Positions 22,501-34,189 of a stretch of DNA of 64,000 nucleotides are shown here, one piece after another. Under the pieces are notes generated by a model. It searched no databases. It saw nothing but the letters and a program-made list of their open reading frames with translations, and was not told the DNA's origin. The translations under genes and the position numbers were made by a program. The stretch comes from Sarcophilus harrisii (Eukaryota; Chordata; Mammalia; Dasyuromorphia; Dasyuridae), in contig NC_045431.1 of the NCBI RefSeq assembly GCF_902635505.1, positions 22,041,001 to 22,105,000 of the forward strand. Reading direction: 5' to 3'. Each line of letters opens with the position of its first letter. The first letter of the stretch is position 1.

Positions 22501-24339
22501 TAAGACAGAAGGAGAATCCAAATCAATTCTATCCATAGCTTTCTTTCTAAAGAAACTTCCTTTCCCCATCTTCTCCTAGACATTCCCTTAATTCTTTCCC
22601 TCCATAATGGGATTTCAATTATGAGCTAACACCATAGTCTCTGCCTGTGAGCACTTTAAAATCTATGTTGGTAGCTTCTCTAAGCACTGTCTATACTCCT
22701 TTTCATCCTCTTGCTCTGAAAAAAAACACATAGTCCTGACCTTCATTGAGGCTTTAGGATGCTTTTGCACCTAGAAGCATTAAACCAAGGAAACTGATGA
22801 TTATAAAATGAAATATCTGGAGGCAAGAGGAAAGGATAAGAAAACATTTAAGGAGAATAACATTGCAAGCTTCTAGGAAAAGGGATAGTTTCAGATTTTT
22901 AACTTGTCTTTCCATGATGCAAAATGGGAAATTGAAGATGTTTAAAACTAATTTAACTTTTTATAGGATTATTAAATTCGGTCAAAATATCTCTAATCTT
23001 CATGTGTACAAGAATATTTATAGAAGATTTTTTAAATAAAAGCAAAGAACAGAATACATTTATAAAGAAATTGCTGAATAAAGTTCAATATATTGTGACA
23101 AAATACTCGTGTTATAAGAAATTAAAAAAGGTAATGATTTACAGAAATCTGAGAAGAATTGCAGGAACTAATTCAGAATTCATTTGTAAAATCAGGAGAA
23201 CAATTCATATAGTTGAATAACAACAAATAAGTATGTATGATAATTTATTGCCTATATTATATGGATTATACATAATTATATATAACAATATAATTACATT
23301 CAATCTCATAACTAACATTGCATGTAATGTATAACATAATTGTTACATGCACAATGCATTGTTATGATATATAAATATATAATTACAAATCAAACCATAA
23401 TATATAATCATGCATTGTAACAATACATAATTATATAATACATTTAATGTAAACAATGTTATTAATACAAAATTGAGTGAATTATTAATATATTATTTTA
23501 TTTTTATAATTCAAATACATCATATATATAGATGTCTTCATATAAAATATATTATAATGCATATTTCATTGTTTTGCATCCCATTTTAACTATCTCAAGT
23601 CTCAGAGTGGCTACTGAGAAAGTCAAAGGAAGCAGAATATATAAAATTTTCTTGCTGACTTTAAAGATCTATAAATGAGTCATCATTTTCACCTTTGAAA
23701 TTAGGGAATGAGGCTGACTTTCTTCTGAAATTACTTCCATTTATGACAAAACTCCCAAATATATTCTGGCATGTGTGTTGTGTATCATTCATGTATATGT
23801 ATATGCATGTGCACATGTAAATTCATATTGAGTATGCATATATGTGTCTATACATGTATACATACTCATAGTTAATCATATAAATAAATACACATAAAAT
23901 TTTATTTCTTCAGTTAATAAGCACTTAGTTTTTCTTCCTCATGGGCCCTCTAATAGAAAAATAACAATGATAATAATAAAAACAGAAATAAAACACTTAA
24001 AATAAATATGCACAGTCAAGCAAAACCAATTTCCAGAATGGCTATTTCTAAAACATAGATGTCTAATTCTGCATCTTATTTTCTAGGATCTTCTATTCTA
24101 TCCAACCAGAATAATTGCTAAATATTTAACTATAAATGACAAATAAAAATTGATAAGTGACCCAGAACACATAAGGCAGTGCTTCTTATTAGTAGAGATT
24201 CGGAAAGATAGCAGTGAAAGAGAAATGTGTAGTGTCCCCTTGTATGTTCATGCTTAATAAAACATTAATATCAGTTTGCCAGGGATTTTATTATGAGATA
24301 CTATATACACAGCTCTGTAATAGACTATTGGGAGATCTA
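22501..24339. other. AT-rich intergenic DNA, no gene
   Basis: Includes the palindromic AT stretch at 23235-23580 and irregular ATGTATATGTATATGCATGT repeats near 23780-23870. Otherwise nothing is supported. Confidence 0.5.
23235..23580 (+). repeat. AT-rich palindromic stretch
   Basis: Nearly pure A+T with a perfect palindrome ACAATGCATTGT and several inverted TGTTACATGC / GCATTGTAACA variants. No gene. It could extrude cruciforms or act as a fragile or matrix-attachment-like segment, which is only inference. Confidence 0.5.
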
Positions 24340-24425
24340 AGGTACTATGGAACCTGGTTCCAATGCCCTGAGGTTCTTACTATCTAGTTAGGAGACAAGC
24401 CACATACATCCATATAAAGCAATTA
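24340..24425 (-). mobile_element. L2 fragment, antisense
   Basis: CAATGCCCTGAGGTTCTTAC and TATCTAGTTAGGAGACAAGC match the antisense L2 segment CCTGCCCTCAAGGAGCTTAC ... TAGTAGGGGAGACAAG. Confidence 0.5.
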
Positions 24426-24429
24426 GAGT

Positions 24430-24905
24430 TGGTCATTGAGCTGCTTTTAATTGAGCAGATCCTGTTGCTTGTAGCATCTTGCAAATTAATTTTGTTCAAT
24501 CATAAGTTTAGTTCCTATTTTAACAGCATTGTCCTTGCTGACACGAACCAAGACCAGGGTAGGAGAAAGGCTAACACAATTTGTCCAATTTACTGTAGGC
24601 AATTTGATTTAACTAGCAGTTGTTACCTCTGTCCCATTTCCTGACAGGTAGATTTAGAGCCCTGCAAAATCCATGCAGGCTGCCTGCCAGGGTAGCAGGA
24701 GCTAAACTGTTCTGCCTCACCCTGCTGTAATCTCTGTGAGCAGCTAACAGATTACCATTTCACAGGTTAAATACAAGCTAGTTGAGAATATGACAAAAAT
24801 TGTCATTATAATAAGACTTCTTCATTTACCTGGAGGTTAGACTTAAAGCCCCTGCTTGGGCTTCAGATGTAACTGAACACAACTCATTAAACAGAAACTG
24901 CTCCC
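24430..24905. promoter_or_regulatory. Candidate conserved non-coding element
   Basis: About 475 bp with no recognised repeat, higher GC than its neighbours and a dense set of developmental-type motifs: CTTTTAATTGAG and CAAATTAATTTTG (homeobox TAATT cores), CCATTGTCC-like SOX half sites, ACAGGT E-boxes, and TGACAA-AAA-TTGTCA, an inverted pair of TALE-type TGACA sites. No frame looks coding; the 71-codon frame at 24429-24644 has no recognisable domain. Enhancer function is inference. Confidence 0.35.
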
Positions 24906-25024
24906 CATATAGAAGATAAGGCATCAATTAAAAAAAAACTAAAATGGATATTAATTTTAAAAGTTGCATGTTTTTTTTAATATTTTCTGATAATTTTTGT
25001 GGGAAAATCTTTTCATTCATGAAG

Positions 25025-25120
25025 AGGGTCAACTTTTCTGCAACACACTAATAAGAAATGCTTGGGGAAATGATTTGCCCAAGGTCATATTGTAAATGTA
25101 TGTAAAAAGCAAGGCTTTTT
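25025..25120 (-). mobile_element. MIR-like fragment, antisense
   Basis: GGGGAAATGATTTGCCCAAG, GTCATATTGTAAATGTATGT: antisense SINE core. Confidence 0.45.
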
Positions 25121-25194
25121 TATGTTAAGATCTTCATGTCCATTTTAGAAATATATGTGTATCTAACGCAGATATCCAATTATTTATATGTATA

Positions 25195-25327
25195 AACATA
25201 TCCATATTATAACATATATAGACATATATATGCTTCTGTGTATACATGCATATATATGCACAAAATATGTACATATGCATGCATATATGCATATATACAC
25301 ACACACAAAAGGTAGAGTGATGTAGTG

Positions 25328-25378
<51 letters not shown>

Positions 25379-25388
25379 GTATATATAA
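25195..25388 (+). repeat. AT/GT-rich repeats with (TA)n and (GTAT)n
   Basis: Alternating ATATGCATGCATATATGCAT units, ACACACACA, then 18 TA units and GTATGTATGTATGT. Open frames here are artefacts. Confidence 0.95.
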
Positions 25389-25620
25389 TACTTTGTAAAC
25401 CTTGAAGTGGTGTATAAATGGTGACTAACAACAACAACAATAAAAATAACAATACTAAATAAGAGAATATAGGAGATCAAGTCAGGAAGATCTGGATTTG
25501 AAATGACTTTATGCATTTTCTAGCTATATAACATTTAGCTAGATGGGATGCTGACCATCAGTAAAATGAGACTTGTAATAATCTCAAAGATTCATTACAA
25601 CTTTTGTTTCCATTGTCCAA
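25385..25620 (+). mobile_element. SINE tail with (AAC)n, then a second SINE core
   Basis: TTGTAAACCTTGAAGTGGTG, TATAAATGGTGACTAACAAC is a MIR-type 3' end with (AAC)n. 25470-25580 holds GTCAGGAAGATCTGGATTTG, TTTCTAGCTATATAACATTT and CAGTAAAATGAGAC. Confidence 0.5.
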
Positions 25621-25689
25621 AATGTTATTTGCCAGAAAGCATTCAATGGTAATTTTGTCTGTTTTATTCTCTCTTGGTCCCCAGGAAAT

Positions 25690-25922
25690 TGAGGTGAAAC
25701 AGTAGATAGAATACCAGCACTGGAATCAGGAAGACAAGTTTAAATGAGACCTCAGACACTAGCTGTGTAATCTAGGTATATCACATATCCTTGTTTGCTT
25801 TCATTTTCATCATCAATAAAATGAGCTAGAAAAGGAAATGGCAAAGCTTTCCAGTATCTCTGCCAAGAGAATCCCAAATGGGTTAATGAAGAGTCTGACA
25901 AAGTTGAACAACAAAAATCTTT
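25690..25922 (+). mobile_element. MAR1-like CORE-SINE
   Basis: Head GTGAAACAGTAGATAGAATA, core CTAGCTGTGTAATCTAGG, tail GAGCTAGAAAAGGAAATGGC, TTTCCAGTATCTCTGCCAAG, GAAGAGTCTGACAAAGTTGA, AACAACAA. Near full length, moderately diverged. Confidence 0.85.
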
Positions 25923-27019
25923 AGGAAGACAGTTATTTGTTTTTGTGTATAAGGGTTACTGTAACTCTTTTACAGACCTACTGAAAAACAAGTCTGTAAA
26001 CCAATACACAATAAAGTAGTTGTGCAAAAATTGTGCCAAAAACATAGCCAAACGTTAGATTTTTTTTTAAATCGATGACAGAATTTACATAATTGGTTTA
26101 AATATTGGCCACTTTCCCCCCTTAATCTAGTTTCAGGGTGTGCTAGAATCAGAATTATTTTAGAGTGTGAATATTTCTATTTTTATATATAGATGACAAA
26201 GAAATATACTTTTTGGGGTACATTTGTAGAGTAACTATTGAAATCAGTAGAATATGGACTGTGTTGTTAAATAGGAGATTTATTCCTCCTTTTTCTTGAC
26301 TCTATGAAAATAAACAGCAATATTCAAGTTGAATCAGTTCCTGAATAATAGACTTTAAAAAATAATGAAATTCAGTTTTTAATTATCCAACAAAACTGGG
26401 CTGTTTCTGAACATACTGAATTTGTCAGACATGATCAAGTTAATGAAACTGTAGTAATATCTTGATATTGGTGATGCTGACATTTTTTCCATGTTGACTT
26501 TCCAATTCACCTGTCAGAAATCAGTAAGCAATGTGGAAAGACTATTTCATCTATGGCAGAAAACATACTTTAGGAGATTCCATTACATTATACAAAGACA
26601 GACATAGTCATGCAGAATAAATGAGAGAATGAATAAAAAGCTTCATGAAGTGCTTCCTGTTCTTTCCATGACTTCACAATGGAAAACAGCAAAACCGTAC
26701 TACAATATAAACTTCCAATGATTAATAGAAACTGGTCAAAGGAAGACTATGTTCAGTTCCAAAATTGTATGTATAAATGGCATTGTGTGTTACCATTTAT
26801 ACTAGTCACTTACCAAAAGATCTGTCAATACATAAATAGACCAGATTACTTAAAGAATTATAAATGTCAGCATAATAATCTCAAATGATTCTTTATTTTT
26901 TTTAAGAATTTGGCAAAATAATTTCTTTCGTCTCAATTACTGGACACTTTTATCTGTATAGCTTTGGTAAAAAAGAGCTAAATTGGGCCAATAAACCTAT
27001 TTTCAATTCTATGAATATT
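25923..27019. other. Intergenic DNA, no feature
   Basis: The 69-codon frame at 26679-26888 has no recognisable domain or splice context. No repeat recognised. Confidence 0.5.
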
Positions 27020-27160
27020 TTAATATATGCCATTAAACAAAAGATTGATATTCAATCCATGGCTATTCATGTCTACCATGTGCAGGGCCCTAGGGACATA
27101 TACAAAAATTTAATTGTCCTTTCCTTTTAAAGATTTTCTAGGAGAGTAAGAGAAGATAAT
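27020..27160 (-). mobile_element. L2 tail fragment, antisense
   Basis: CTACCATGTGCAGGGCCCTA then GGGACATATACAAA correspond to antisense L2 (TACTATGTGCCAGGCACTGT ... GGGGATACAAA). Confidence 0.5.
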
Positions 27161-28679
27161 GGCCTGGAGGCTCCAGAAGGGGATCAGATCAAAGACATAA
27201 GTAGTTGTTACATCAGTTTCCAAATTCATTACCAAAATGGAAACTGTAATGGGAATGCAGGCACAGATGCTTCAACTATATCTCTGACTTCATTTTTATT
27301 TCCCCATGAAAAGTCAAGCCTACTTTTGAATGAGCAAGAAAAAGGAATCTTTCTCTTCAGCAGCTCTTGTTTTCAGCTACAGTTCAAAGATAATTATTGC
27401 AAAGTTTCTGGACTATTTTTTTTTTTTTTACCATGTGAATAACCACATTTTGGGGGTCATGCGACTTAGGTTAAAAATGCAACCTGTTACTTACACAAAG
27501 ATGTTTACCTCTTTGAGCTTTGAATTCCCCATCTATAAAATTGTATGTTTGAAAGAGATGGTGTTGAATTAGATGTAGAGGTGTGCTGAAGTCAGCCCAA
27601 AACACTGTGCAAGAGCACTTTTTATATTTTCACTTTGAGTATTTATATCTTAGCAATTAAATATACAACTAATCAAAGCTTGATATAGTGTTTGGTTTTC
27701 TAGCTAGACTTAAAAAATGAAGAAAATGTTAACTATTCAGATTTGTTAAAAGTGTGTGTCATTATCTATCATTCAATCAATCTATCTATCTATCTATCTA
27801 CCTATCTCTATATTTATAGTCATCTTTCCTTTCCCAAGGACTATTTACCAGGCATTTCCCAACACATTCTTGAGTATATTCTCTCTAAGGTCTTTTTCAA
27901 ACCCCAAACTGTTAATCTCTTTTTATTTAACTTGCCAGACTGAGACAATAGCCCATTATTTCATCTATAATAGAAGTCTAGGTAACTTGGTAGACCCTGG
28001 TATAGCTTGTATGGTAATGGAATATCTTTCAGGAATCCAGAAATCAGTCTGTATTGGAGGTGATGTGTAGAGAATGCAAATGGTCAGTCTTTTAGGGGAG
28101 AGAGCTTTTTAAATTTTTTATAATGGTTCTGAATTAGTTTGGTGATAGGAATAGAGAGGAAAAGAGATGATGTTTTATCTTAAATTTGACTATATGCTGG
28201 ATATGAAAATACCTGTAAAATATTGCAGTGAATTACATTATTTTACTTTATATCTTCTGTATTGAGAATCTTATAAGTGCAATGTGTAGAATTGTGCAAA
28301 TTATATTTAAATTTAGAGGAAGTGAGGTATAGGAAGGAATATGATACGCTTGGTATCATTGTATTTTTAGAGAAATAAATATCTATGAATCCATGACTAC
28401 ATTCATCAAATTTAGTAACTATGTTGTTTTTTTTTTTTTTTTTAATGATATTTTTTTTTTTCCATCAGTACTTATGTTTGGAATATTAGGCTTTACCCAG
28501 GATAAGCTGATCACCTGAAATCTCAATTCCATGCTGACTGACTCAGTTTTTGATACTCCCTGTTTCCTTTCCCCTCTCATGGGAGGCCTGGAGGGTTGAG
28601 TAATAAACCCCTTCTAAAACTGTCATTTATAAAATTCTCAGATCAAATTTGTTCAGTTAACTTTCCATATTCTATCAGT
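27161..28679. other. Intergenic DNA, mostly unassigned
   Basis: A CTAT microsatellite at 27776, T runs at 28423-28460, and a block near 28530-28640 with GGCCTGGAGGGTTGAGTAAT and AATAAACCCCTTCT that recalls an LTR polyadenylation region but has no definable ends. Frames at 27743-28070 are chance. Confidence 0.4.
27776..27812 (+). repeat. (CTAT)n microsatellite
   Basis: Short run of TCTATCTATCTATCTATCTA units. Confidence 0.9.
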
Positions 28680-28800
28680 GGCTTTTAGTTCCTTGAACTC
28701 AGGGACTGACTCTTTTTTTTCCCCCACACTTATTTTTAGAGCACAACACATTGCCTGACATATAGTAGTCACAGAATGCAAATTTTTTAAATTGAATTGA
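28680..28800 (+). mobile_element. L2 tail fragment
   Basis: TTCCTTGAACTCAGGGACTG followed by GCACAACACATTGCCTGACA and TATAGTAGTCACAGAATG, the terminal L2 pattern. Confidence 0.6.
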
Positions 28801-31132
28801 ATTTTACAAGAAAGGAAAAAAAAAATATTATAATCACTAATTCCTACACTAAGTACAATCTGCCATAACACTGTGATGAGTCAAGTGAGAATTATTTAAG
28901 CACCTTACATACAATTTTCACAGTAAATTCTTTTCCATAAACAAGAAAACTGGGCTCATTAAACATTTATATTAGGAATAGATAAACTGTGAATTCAGTT
29001 AAATATTGAAATAGTTCTACAACAAGAAACAAATAGAGTGGTGTAGAGAGTAGAAAATAAATGAGGGAGTTAGGGAAGTTGAGTTCTTATCTTGACTCTG
29101 TAAAATAGTCAGATAGAATCTGAAAGAATGATTCCAAAATTGTTCTCTCCAATGACTAACTTAGTCATCAAATCGAAAAGGCAATTTAAGTGTTCATTCT
29201 CCTTGGCCATTTTATAACATGTGATAGCCCTGATCACCTTCCTTTTGTTGGTACCATTTCTCCCTTGATTTCCATAACAAGGTAAGAGCTTTTGGAGAAT
29301 TTAGAAAGGTAGGAAGTGATTAGTCTGGACCAATAAAGGTTGATTAAAACTGCATAATCCTAGACTGATCGCAATTCCTTTTTTAGCAAATTTACTAAAT
29401 TGGCAAATAAGAGCAAATTTATGATCTGATAATATTGCATAACTGCAATTTCAATAAAAAATTTAATAAAAACTCTCATAACATTCATATAATGAGGATA
29501 GAAGGTATCAATTTAATTTGTTTATGGATATTTTGTACCATGTGCTCAAGTTAAATCTAACTTTGTTGTAAAGCCAAAGGATGAACTCTCAGTGTAGTAT
29601 GACAATGACATCATAGAAGATATAAGAGTTAATGGTTAAGAGGATTTTAGAGGTTCCTAGTTTAATACACTGGTTTAAAGATGAGGAATTGAGGCTAGGA
29701 AACTTTGTCCTTTTTTAATATCATAAGTAAAAGTTCTAGGCTTCACTCAGAAGTTGTGACGCCCCAGCCTGTTTTCTATAAATAAGGCTTTAACTTGTAA
29801 ATATGTATTGGTCTTTGCAAAGCATATGCATGCAGCTTTTTCTGGACTACAATGAAGCAGGGATACCATCCCAACATTACTCTACTTCTCTTCAGAATAT
29901 TTCTATTTCTTTTCCATGATTCCCACTCTGAACTTTGTCCAAAAACGTGTGTAATCATTTCATGGATATTGGTCCCATGTGATATGGGATTTTTAAATAT
30001 TTGAAACTACAAATTGTACCTGAGAAAATGACAATAAATCATACCTGAGAAAGTATTCTAGTTTCTGACGGTGACATGTATTGCCAGGACTAAATAAATT
30101 CTAATGATTGAAAGGAGGTTAAGAGACAATTATTTCCAGGGGCTAAAGCAACATGTGTATATGTTATGTCAAAATCAGCACTGCTAAAAGGGCTGAAAGG
30201 ACACCTTTTCAATAGGACAATGTTTCTTCTATGAAACAAGAGAAAAACACCCCCAAACACAATCAGTTTGGTAAAATGGTACAATGTATGTCCAATGCTT
30301 ACAGGTAAAAAGAGCATTGATCATAGTGAATAAATCAATATCTTCTTATTATATTAATAACCAGTTGTTAGTTTTTGGTTCATTCATTTTCCTCCTATTT
30401 TTGTCAAGATCACATTCTGGAAGAGGCCAGTCAAGGTATTTGTCTTTAATGAGTTTGGCTTGGGCCCCACCCAACTAAGACTTTGACTTTTGTTTGCTCA
30501 CTAAATAGAGATCAAACTGATCTAGGTTAATGTTAACTGAAGAGATTCTTGTGTTTTTGTTCTCTACTTTAGAAGGTTGGGAGACATGGTAAAAGGAAGA
30601 AATAAAACCAAATAGTTCCAGATCAGATTCCCAAAGAGATAAGGGAGCTCAAAATTCATGACCAAACCACATTCCCAGCTGATATCCTCTCAGCCATGTT
30701 TAATTGGGAAGGACTGAGAGCTCTTAGCCCAAGTTCTCCTTAGAAGTCTACCAATTAAAGTCACCATTGTTTGTCTAGGAAGGGCCCAAAAATGTTTTAA
30801 CAGGAAGACAGCAGGATATTTAAGGTGATCTAATAGTTTGTATATTTATCTTTGTTACTGAGAGAAACCACTAGCCATCAATTTATTAATTATTGGCTAA
30901 GCTAGTTAATATATTTATTTTTAATAACTGGAAACTTTGTCTCTTAGAATTTTATTTACAACAATAAACTGAATAACTATTATTAAGTTCAAGCAATGGA
31001 TAAATCAAAAGATAGATAGATCAATATAGTTATTATAACCAATTAAATACTGAAAAAAAAACCAGTAAGATCAGCAAGTGTGAAGCTACAGGACTTAAAT
31101 TGTTAACTATTCACAGCTTGAGTAAACTATTA
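28801..31132. other. Intergenic DNA, sparse old repeats
   Basis: MIR-like scraps near 28890-28960 and 29640-29765. 30300-30830 is GC-balanced with no repeat I can name (GAGGCCAGTCAAGG, TTGGGCCCCACCCAACTAAG). No coding exon. Confidence 0.45.
29640..29765 (+). mobile_element. MIR-like fragment
   Basis: TTTTAGAGGTTCCTAGTTTA, GATGAGGAATTGAGGCTAGG and ATCATAAGTAAAAGTTCTAG: sense, diverged. Confidence 0.45.
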
Positions 31133-31479
31133 TGTAAAGAGCTAAAACTCTTAAAAGGTGTGCTTAAATCAGACAACCAAGCACTTAAGGCTAATTATCT
31201 ATTGGACAATAATTCTATTAGTAAATGTTTGAGAAAATGGTTCTTCTTACTATTCTGTGCTGGCTTTTGGTGTATACAGATAATTATAGGAGGGATTAGA
31301 GGGTGGAGTGAGACAAGACAGATTCACTTTGCAGGAAGAAGAGAAGAAGGGAGGTTGGTGGAGAGCTTGTGGCAGTTTTGTCCATCTCCGTCACTCGTCC
31401 CCCTCAAGATCAAGGACTTTTGCTTATCCTGACTCTGGCTGATTCCCCAAGTCTCCAGGGAACTAACCTGGACTTTACA
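31133..31479 (+). mobile_element. Solo LTR, class II-like ERV (family A), second copy
   Basis: Full-length relative of the LTR at 8673: TGTAAAGA start, GCACTTAAGGCTAATTA, GGTGTATACAGATAATTA and GGTTGGTGGAGAGCTTGTGG internal blocks, TTTACA end, 347 bp. The flanks TATTA repeat on both sides, compatible with a 6-bp duplication. No internal viral sequence adjoins it. Confidence 0.8.
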
Positions 31480-32364
31480 GTATTATTTAAAATAATGAGA
31501 ACTCATTTATTTTGCCTATGGACCAGGGAGCTTCAACCATTTTTATGTGACATAGACTCCCTTTGGAAGTCAAGTGAAAACTCTGAAACTCTTCTCATAA
31601 TGATACTAAAAACATAAAATAAAATATTACAAAAAGGAATAACATAATAAATACTTATGACATAACATAATAAGTTAATAACATAATAAAACACTTATGA
31701 AACTATTAAAAGTTCCAAATTCAAAGAAGTCTCTTGCAAAATAGATATTTCTCTTTATTTCAGTTTTAAAAACATAGCTACCCACAAATCCTCTGAGCTT
31801 CAGAAATTGTTCCTTCTCCCAGGTACCATTCTTTGCCATCATTAAGCCACAAGGAGCTCTTAAAAGAATCTTGTCACAAATTGGGTACAAAGAAATATAG
31901 TCAAACTCCCAACAATTTTTGAACACCTTTATTTTGTCTGAAAAAGAGAAAATGATAGAGGAATGTTATAAGTGAAAGGAGGAACAACCAAAAGAAGATG
32001 AATATAATTTTGTAGATACCAGTTTATTGAAAAGATATCAATGTTGCCCAGTTGCTTAAAACAAAATGAGTGGATTGTCTAGTTTAGAGCAACATATAAG
32101 AACTTAAAAAATGTTATTGAACTACCTTTTACTGACTTCTATAAACTATGACATAATTATCTTAATAAAATATTAAAATTCTTTTAAAAAAATCAGGATT
32201 AAAATTCTTTTATAGCATAACTATAACCACAAACAGAATGATATCAGATAAAATGATTAAGGTTGACTCTGAAGATAAGTGTAGGAAATAAAATTTCCTC
32301 TCTTCTTTGCCATTGGAGGACTATGAAAATGGAATATTGAATATACTAGCAAAAATTTGATATA
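31480..32364. other. Intergenic DNA, no gene
   Basis: The 83-codon minus frame at 31675-31926 shows no domain. AT-rich runs of ATAACATAATAA units near 31640-31700. Confidence 0.45.
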
Positions 32365-32525
32365 TTGTTTTTGGTTTTCCTTTTTTTGTGTGTGAGACAA
32401 TTGGGGTTAAGTGACAGGGTCATATAGCTAGAAAGTGTTAAGTATTTGTAGGTAGATTTGAACTTAGATTCTCCTAACTTCACAGCTGATACTCTATTCA
32501 TTACAACATCTAACTGACCCCCCTA
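32365..32525 (-). mobile_element. THER-1/WSINE-type CORE-SINE, antisense
   Basis: GAGACAATTGGGGTTAAGTG, CATATAGCTAGAAAGTGTTA, ATTTGAACTTAGATTCTCCT and CTGATACTCTATTCATTACA: antisense SINE with T-rich start, older than the copy at 41215. Confidence 0.75.
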
Positions 32526-32629
32526 AATTTGTTTTCTTGCTTTTAAGATTTAGTTACAAAAATAATCCTCTTACTCAACATCATCACTGGAGAGAAAAAG
32601 GGAATAAGGTGAAATCAGAATTTAAAGTG

Positions 32630-32631
32630 AT

Positions 32632-32658
<27 letters not shown>
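32630..32658 (+). repeat. (TA)n microsatellite
   Basis: Fourteen TA units. Confidence 0.95.
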
Positions 32659-32662
<4 letters not shown>

Positions 32663-32689
32663 CTAATGAAAATATTCTGAAATCTGAAA

Positions 32690-32830
32690 GGAACTGTGGT
32701 ATAGTAGATAGCCAGATAGCTTTGAAGTCATGGAGTTACTCTCTCTAATATTGGCAGTGTGACCCTTGGCAAATTATTAAGCTTCTCAGTTTCTCTGATA
32801 AGTCTCTAAGGCAATAATTTCCAGAGATGA
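32690..32830 (+). mobile_element. MIR/MAR1-like fragment
   Basis: TGTGGTATAGTAGATAGCCA, GACCCTTGGCAAATTATTAA and GCTTCTCAGTTTCTCTGATA: sense SINE head and core. Confidence 0.55.
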
Positions 32831-33299
32831 TACCCAAATGAACTTAGAAAAATAATTTCCTCATCCAGTAGTTTAATATGTCTTTGAAATAACAAGTTTA
32901 GTCCATATTCCCATATGTAAAATTGTACCTGGAAAAATGTACATATTTCCCTATGGATTTATATACCTGAATATAAAATTATAAATATTTTATTAGAATT
33001 AATAAGAAAAAAGCAACAATAAGGTTTTTTATGCTGAAAACAGAGGAGTAGAACTACATCAATATGAAAAAAGAGCAAAATGATATTTCAGAGCAAGAAT
33101 GTCATAGAAATTGAAAATTAGCATTTATAAATGTGATGCTTTGAGCTTAGTAAGCAGTTTTTTTTTCCTACAAATTCGAAGTCTGAGCAATCTCACCCCA
33201 AATATTCATAATATTATTTGTAAAAGAAATATGAGATTTTACAGAAAAACATATGAAATTTTTATAAGCTCTTTTAGCAGTTTGGCTTCTAAACTTAAA

Positions 33300-33395
33300 A
33301 AACGGACAGAGACAGAAAGAACTGAGTCCAGATTTGACCTCAGCTATCTACTAACTGTGTGACTATGGGCAAATCACTTAACTGCACTTTTAAAG
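33300..33395 (+). mobile_element. CORE-SINE (MIR/MAR1-like) fragment
   Basis: GAACTGAGTCCAGATTTGACCTCAG, in shorter terms GAGTCCAGATTTGACCTCAG, then ACTAACTGTGTGACTATGGG and CAAATCACTTAACTGC, the conserved SINE core in sense orientation. Confidence 0.75.
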
Positions 33396-33419
33396 AAAGG
33401 ACTAAAGTAAAGAATAAAG

Positions 33420-33560
33420 AAAGGGAGAGAAGAAAGGAAAGGGAGAGAAGAAGGGAAAGAAGGAAGGAAGGAAGGAAGGAAGGAAGGAAGGAAGGAAGGA
33501 AGGAAGGAAGGAAGGAAGGAAGGAAGGAAGGAAGGAAGGAAGGAAGGGAGGGAGGGAGGG
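33420..33560 (+). repeat. (GGAA)n microsatellite ending in a G-quadruplex motif
   Basis: Starts as irregular GAAAGGGAGAG, then about 25 clean GGAA units, closing with GGGAGGGAGGGAGGG at 33546-33560. It follows a SINE piece (33300-33395), with more SINE-like sequence after it, suggesting it expanded from an internal or terminal A-rich stretch. Confidence 0.95.
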
Positions 33561-33715
33561 TCTCTGTTATGAGGTCCTACCAGAAATAGTGTTGCATTAA
33601 AGTTAGACAACTTAGTTCAAATATTGTATCTGACACTACCTGGGAATATACCATCAACTTTGAGCTTCATTTTCCTCCTCTGCCATATGAGAAGGTATCC
33701 CTAGAACTTTCAGAT
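33560..33715 (+). mobile_element. SINE-like fragment after the GGAA tract
   Basis: CAACTTAGTTCAAATATTGT, CTGACACTACCTGGGA, TTGAGCTTCATTTTCCTCC and CCATATGAGAAGG follow the order of a MIR/MAR1 sense copy. It is degenerate. Confidence 0.5.
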
Positions 33716-34189
33716 GCCTTCTACTCTAATGATCCATTCTGCCACAGAAATTTCTTCAGCAAAGAGGACTTATCTATGACACATCAGATACTTTGGAGGG
33801 TCACTGGATCCCATTCTGCCAAAATGCATTCAACAACTTCATGCTGACCTACTTCCACTGGGTTTTGGCAATTTTTATTCTCTTCCTGGTGCTTTTCTTC
33901 TGACCTTCTATATTTCAACATCATGTCTTGAGGCTTGGATCATCTACCTAGTCTTGTGCCCACTTACCCTAGAATATAATAATATCATATTATAGCCTCC
34001 TCATATTATTTAATTCCTTGGGATGGAATATACTTTGGAGGATAGACTCAGGCTCACCAACTATGATTGCTGTCTTGGTTCCTTATTTTATGGGACTTCA
34101 ATACAATACGCACCCAGTGGGTATTTTCCCCTTTCATTATTTAGTTCTCTTTTGTGTGTGGTCTTCAGCCATTAAAATATAAGCTCCTT
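33716..34189 (+). mobile_element. L2/CR1-type LINE tail, left half
   Basis: Pyrimidine-rich sequence ending TGTGTGTGGTCTTCAGCC and ATTAAAATATAAGCTCCTT, like the 3' end of L2-type elements (ATTAGAATGTAAGCTCCTTG). The L1 at 34190 interrupts it and it resumes at 35038. Confidence 0.5.

Noticed and set aside
25184-25516. 110-codon Tyr/Ile-rich minus-strand frame
   Set aside because: Arises from TA and GT repeats and a SINE.
27756-28070. 104-codon + frame
   Set aside because: Begins in a CTAT microsatellite and has no domain, acceptor or conserved motif.
31100-31432. 110-codon + frame
   Set aside because: Lies mostly inside the solo LTR at 31133; not a host gene.
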